DNA from: Streptomyces sp. CG1
GTDB lineage: Bacteria; Actinomycetota; Actinomycetes; Streptomycetales; Streptomycetaceae
Length of the DNA stretch: 64,000 nt
Assembly: GCF_041080625.1 (NCBI RefSeq)
Contig: NZ_CP163518.1
Span: 6,875,501 to 6,939,500 of the forward strand
Direction: 5' to 3'
The position numbers and the translations under genes were made by a program. Under the pieces are notes generated by a model that was given only the letters and a program-made list of their open reading frames with translations, had not been told where the DNA came from and did no database searches. Positions 61,854-64,000 of this stretch are shown here, one piece after another (the stretch's first letter is position 1; the number at the start of each line of letters is the position of its first letter).

Positions 61854-63122
61854 CTAGATGCGGGCGTACTTTTCCGTTTGCTGGGCGAATTCCTGGGCCA
61901 TGGCAGAGCTGACCGTGGGCTTGGTGTCGCGGATCGTGTCCAGGTAGTCGTCGGTGGTGGGGGTGGTCCGGGATCCGGTGTCGAAGGTGCGCTCGAACTG
62001 GGCCTGGGAGACGGTTCGCGCCGCGTGGGCGATGTCGGCGGGGGTGAACCCCTCGCTGGCGGACGCGAGTACCGCGCTGTCGGCCCGCGCGCCCGCTCGG
62101 GCCAGGTAGCTCTCCCACAGTGCGGTCCTGGCGGTGTGGTCGGGAGGGCCGATCGGCAGCACGTAGTCGAAGCGGCCGTGCCGCAGGAACGCGGAGTCGA
62201 GCGTGGTCACGTTGTTCGTGGCACAGACGAGCAGCCGTCCGTCCTGGCTTCGGAACCGGACGATCGCCTTGAGCAGTTCGTTGACGACGCCGACAGCGGT
62301 CGCGTCCGCGCCGCCGCGTTCGCCGGCGATCTCCTCGACCTCGTCGATGAAGACGAGGACGTGGTCGAGCCGGGCGATCTCGTCGAAGCGCCGGTTCAGC
62401 CCGGTCGCCAGGCCGTACTCGGCGGCCAGACGGGCGGGGAACAGTTCGAGGAAGGGCCATCCCAGGCGGCTGGCGATCGCGTGCGCGAACGTGCTCTTGC
62501 CGGTCCCGGGCGGGCCGAACAGCATCACCGCCCGTGGCAGCTCCACTCCGTGCTGGGCGGCCAGTTCGGGATGGGCCAGCGGCAGGACCAGGCGCCGCTC
62601 GATGAGCTGCTTCTCCCGTTGCATGCCCGCGACCTTCTGCCACAGTCCCCCTGGCGGCAGCTCCGCTCCGAGCGAGGACAGCGTGCCGGCCGACTGCGGG
62701 GTCACCGGCCCGCGCTTTTCGAAGAAGACGAGCCCGGGGCGGGCGCCGAAGTCGCAGTTGCGCAGGGCGGTGGCACCGGTCTCGCCCTCGGGAAGGACGG
62801 CGTGCACCGCTCGGACGCCGGCGGCGAAGAGCCGTTGCTCAAGGGCAGTGATCAGGGCACTGCCCAGCCCGCGCTGCCGCCAGGTGGGCGCCATGCAGAT
62901 GCGCAGGAGCCATGCCCGTTCGCCCTCCACCCTGCTCACCGCGGCGCCGATCAGCACGTCGTCGGCCGTGGCCACCACAGCCGGGTGGCGGGCCTGGAGG
63001 GCCGTCACGGCGTCCGAGAGCGGGAAGAGCGGCGGCTCCTCGGTCGTGCTGCTCTCCATGTCGACTCGGATCAGCGCTTCGAGATCGTCCTGGGTATAGT
63101 CCCTGACCCGCCAACCCGTCAT
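61854..63122 (-). CDS. GNAT-AAA+ ATPase fusion protein
   Basis: 422 residues. The N-terminal GNAT domain (about 1-140) has the acetyl-CoA loop QRGLGSALI (83-91). The AAA+ domain (about 165-400) has Walker A GPPGTGKST (203-211), Walker B VLVFIDEVEE (255-264), sensor 1 CATNN and the arginine-finger region LRHGRFD. The AAA part is of the FtsH/Cdc48-like class. A fusion with GNAT suggests acetyltransferase action coupled to remodelling of a protein. The start is ATG 63122. Confidence 0.85.
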   Translation of the reverse strand: MTGWRVRDYTQDDLEALIRVDMESSTTEEPPLFPLSDAVTALQARHPAVVATADDVLIGAAVSRVEGERAWLLRICMAPTWRQRGLGSALITALEQRLFAAGVRAVHAVLPEGETGATALRNCDFGARPGLVFFEKRGPVTPQSAGTLSSLGAELPPGGLWQKVAGMQREKQLIERRLVLPLAHPELAAQHGVELPRAVMLFGPPGTGKSTFAHAIASRLGWPFLELFPARLAAEYGLATGLNRRFDEIARLDHVLVFIDEVEEIAGERGGADATAVGVVNELLKAIVRFRSQDGRLLVCATNNVTTLDSAFLRHGRFDYVLPIGPPDHTARTALWESYLARAGARADSAVLASASEGFTPADIAHAARTVSQAQFERTFDTGSRTTPTTDDYLDTIRDTKPTVSSAMAQEFAQQTEKYARI

Positions 63123-63240
63123 GATCAGCTCCGCGTGTTCAGCCGTACTCCCATCATCAGCCGATGCCCGGAGGACGCGCGCGACAGACGTCGGCCACGA
63201 GTCCGCCTTGGCGGCACGGATCGCTCGGGCCGTAGTCGGG

Positions 63241-64000
63241 TCACGCCGCGGTGCCGGGCGCGTTGTCGGCCGGGCTGAGGGACTTGTCGGTGCGGCCGGT
63301 GCCGGCCGGTGGCGCTGCCGCGGCGGGTGCAGCGGCCGCGGTTTCCCGGGCGAGGAAGGAGCCGAGCTCGCCGATCGTGCTCATGAGGGGGGCCGGGAAG
63401 ACGACGGTGGTGTTCTGGTCGACACCGATCTCCACCAGGCTCTGGAGATTGCGCAGTTGAAGCGCCAGGGGGTGGGCCATCATGGTGTCCGAGGCGTCGC
63501 CGAGCGCGGCTGCGGCCAGGGACTCGCCCTCAGCGTTGATGATCTTCGCTCGCTTCTCCCGCTCGGCCTCGGCCTGGCGGGCCATGGCGCGCTTCATGGT
63601 GTCGGGCAGCTGGATGTCCTTGAGCTCGACCAGCGTGACCTGCACACCCCAGTCGACGGTGGTGACGTCGAGGATCTGGCGGATGTCCAGGTTGATACGG
63701 TCCGTCTCCGACAGCGTCTCGTCGAGCGTGTGCCGGCCGACGACCTTCCGCAGGGTGGTCTGGGCGATCTGGTTGATCGCCGCGTTGACGTTCTCGACGG
63801 CGACGACCGACTTCACGGCGTCGACGACCCGGAAGTAGGCGACCGCCGACACGTCCACGCTCACGTTGTCCCGGGTGATGATGCCCTGGGACTGGATCGG
63901 CATGGTGACGACCCGCAGCGACACCCGGTGCAGGGCGTCGACGAACGGGATGATGAACCGCAGCCCCGGGGAGCGTGTTCCGACGAGTCGGCCGAAGCGG
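63241..64000 (-). CDS. SPFH/band-7 (slipin) protein, partial at window end
   Basis: C-terminal about 253 residues; the 5' end lies beyond the window. The SPFH domain shows VGTRSPGLRFIIPFVDALHR, QGIITRDNVSVDVSAVAYFR, and the long helix with RQAEAEREKRAKIINAEGES, followed by an Ala/Pro-rich tail. The pattern is that of slipin/stomatin proteins that scaffold membrane microdomains. An N-terminal membrane anchor is expected outside the window. Confidence 0.9.
   Translation of the reverse strand, partial: RFGRLVGTRSPGLRFIIPFVDALHRVSLRVVTMPIQSQGIITRDNVSVDVSAVAYFRVVDAVKSVVAVENVNAAINQIAQTTLRKVVGRHTLDETLSETDRINLDIRQILDVTTVDWGVQVTLVELKDIQLPDTMKRAMARQAEAEREKRAKIINAEGESLAAAALGDASDTMMAHPLALQLRNLQSLVEIGVDQNTTVVFPAPLMSTIGELGSFLARETAAAAPAAAAPPAGTGRTDKSLSPADNAPGTAA

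Overview
The window is a high-G+C, gene-dense actinobacterial chromosome segment. It is best read as Streptomyces: leucine TTA codons are scarce, GTG starts are common, and it carries sigR-rsrA, a WhiB-like gene, dasR-nagB, an epi-isozizaene synthase/CYP170 pair and a sigH-type operon. From memory the gene order over roughly 2-49 kb matches the S. coelicolor SCO5204-SCO5250 neighbourhood, with some telling absences.

Layout. 0-10 kb: a PDZ/Lon-like membrane protease, a UPF0182 membrane protein, two identical initiator tRNA genes either side of a Sel1/TPR repeat protein, a catR-katA peroxide unit and a CBS-domain protein. 10-18.8 kb: a small exported peptide, hisN, a TetR regulator, a heavily decayed oligopeptide ABC transporter, an SMR efflux protein, rsgA, aroA, an M50 peptidase, an SRAP (HMCES/YedK) protein and a small alpha/beta hydrolase. 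18.8-24.6 kb: the thiol-stress regulon core, sigR with a textbook sigma-R promoter and then rsrA, followed by an HD-GYP gene coupled to a degenerate paralogue, a TPR protein and a peptide deformylase. 24.8-31.1 kb: the albaflavenone operon (terpene cyclase plus CYP170A1) and class Ia ribonucleotide reductase nrdAB behind a cobalamin riboswitch. 31.1-38.9 kb: a frameshifted GNAT gene, an MctP/DUF3311 transporter pair, dasR and nagB, an SDR/TetR divergent pair and a PdtaS-like histidine kinase. Three DasR-type operators (dre) lie in this stretch; dasABCD is not between dasR and nagB. 39-49 kb: wblE, a lipid kinase, the prsH-sigH stress operon, a UBP zinc-finger protein, a Na+/H+ antiporter, a PLP enzyme and a Family 2B encapsulin shell gene followed by its likely cargo, a polyprenyl diphosphate synthase. 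49-53.5 kb: small enzymes (DHFR-like, DUF952, two VOC proteins), an AraC regulator with three 21-bp tandem repeats upstream, and a Pit phosphate transporter operon.

53.5-58.7 kb looks like an accessory island. It is bracketed by two copies of a composite direct repeat, is visibly less G+C-rich, and carries a CGNR-type regulator divergent from an epoxide hydrolase, a fragment of an ISL3-type transposase, and a compact three-gene operon. That operon encodes an unknown 118-residue protein, a stand-alone class I aminoacyl-tRNA-synthetase-like catalytic core and an ASCH-domain protein. It is the strongest candidate for an undescribed system in the window. A truncated RsbW-like ATPase sits at the island edge. 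58.8-64 kb continues with accessory-type genes: a CorA-like transporter, two DUF5994 paralogues with two small proteins between them, a GNAT-AAA+ fusion ATPase and a partial SPFH (slipin) gene that runs off the end.

All functional names are from reading motifs and synteny by eye; no searches were run.
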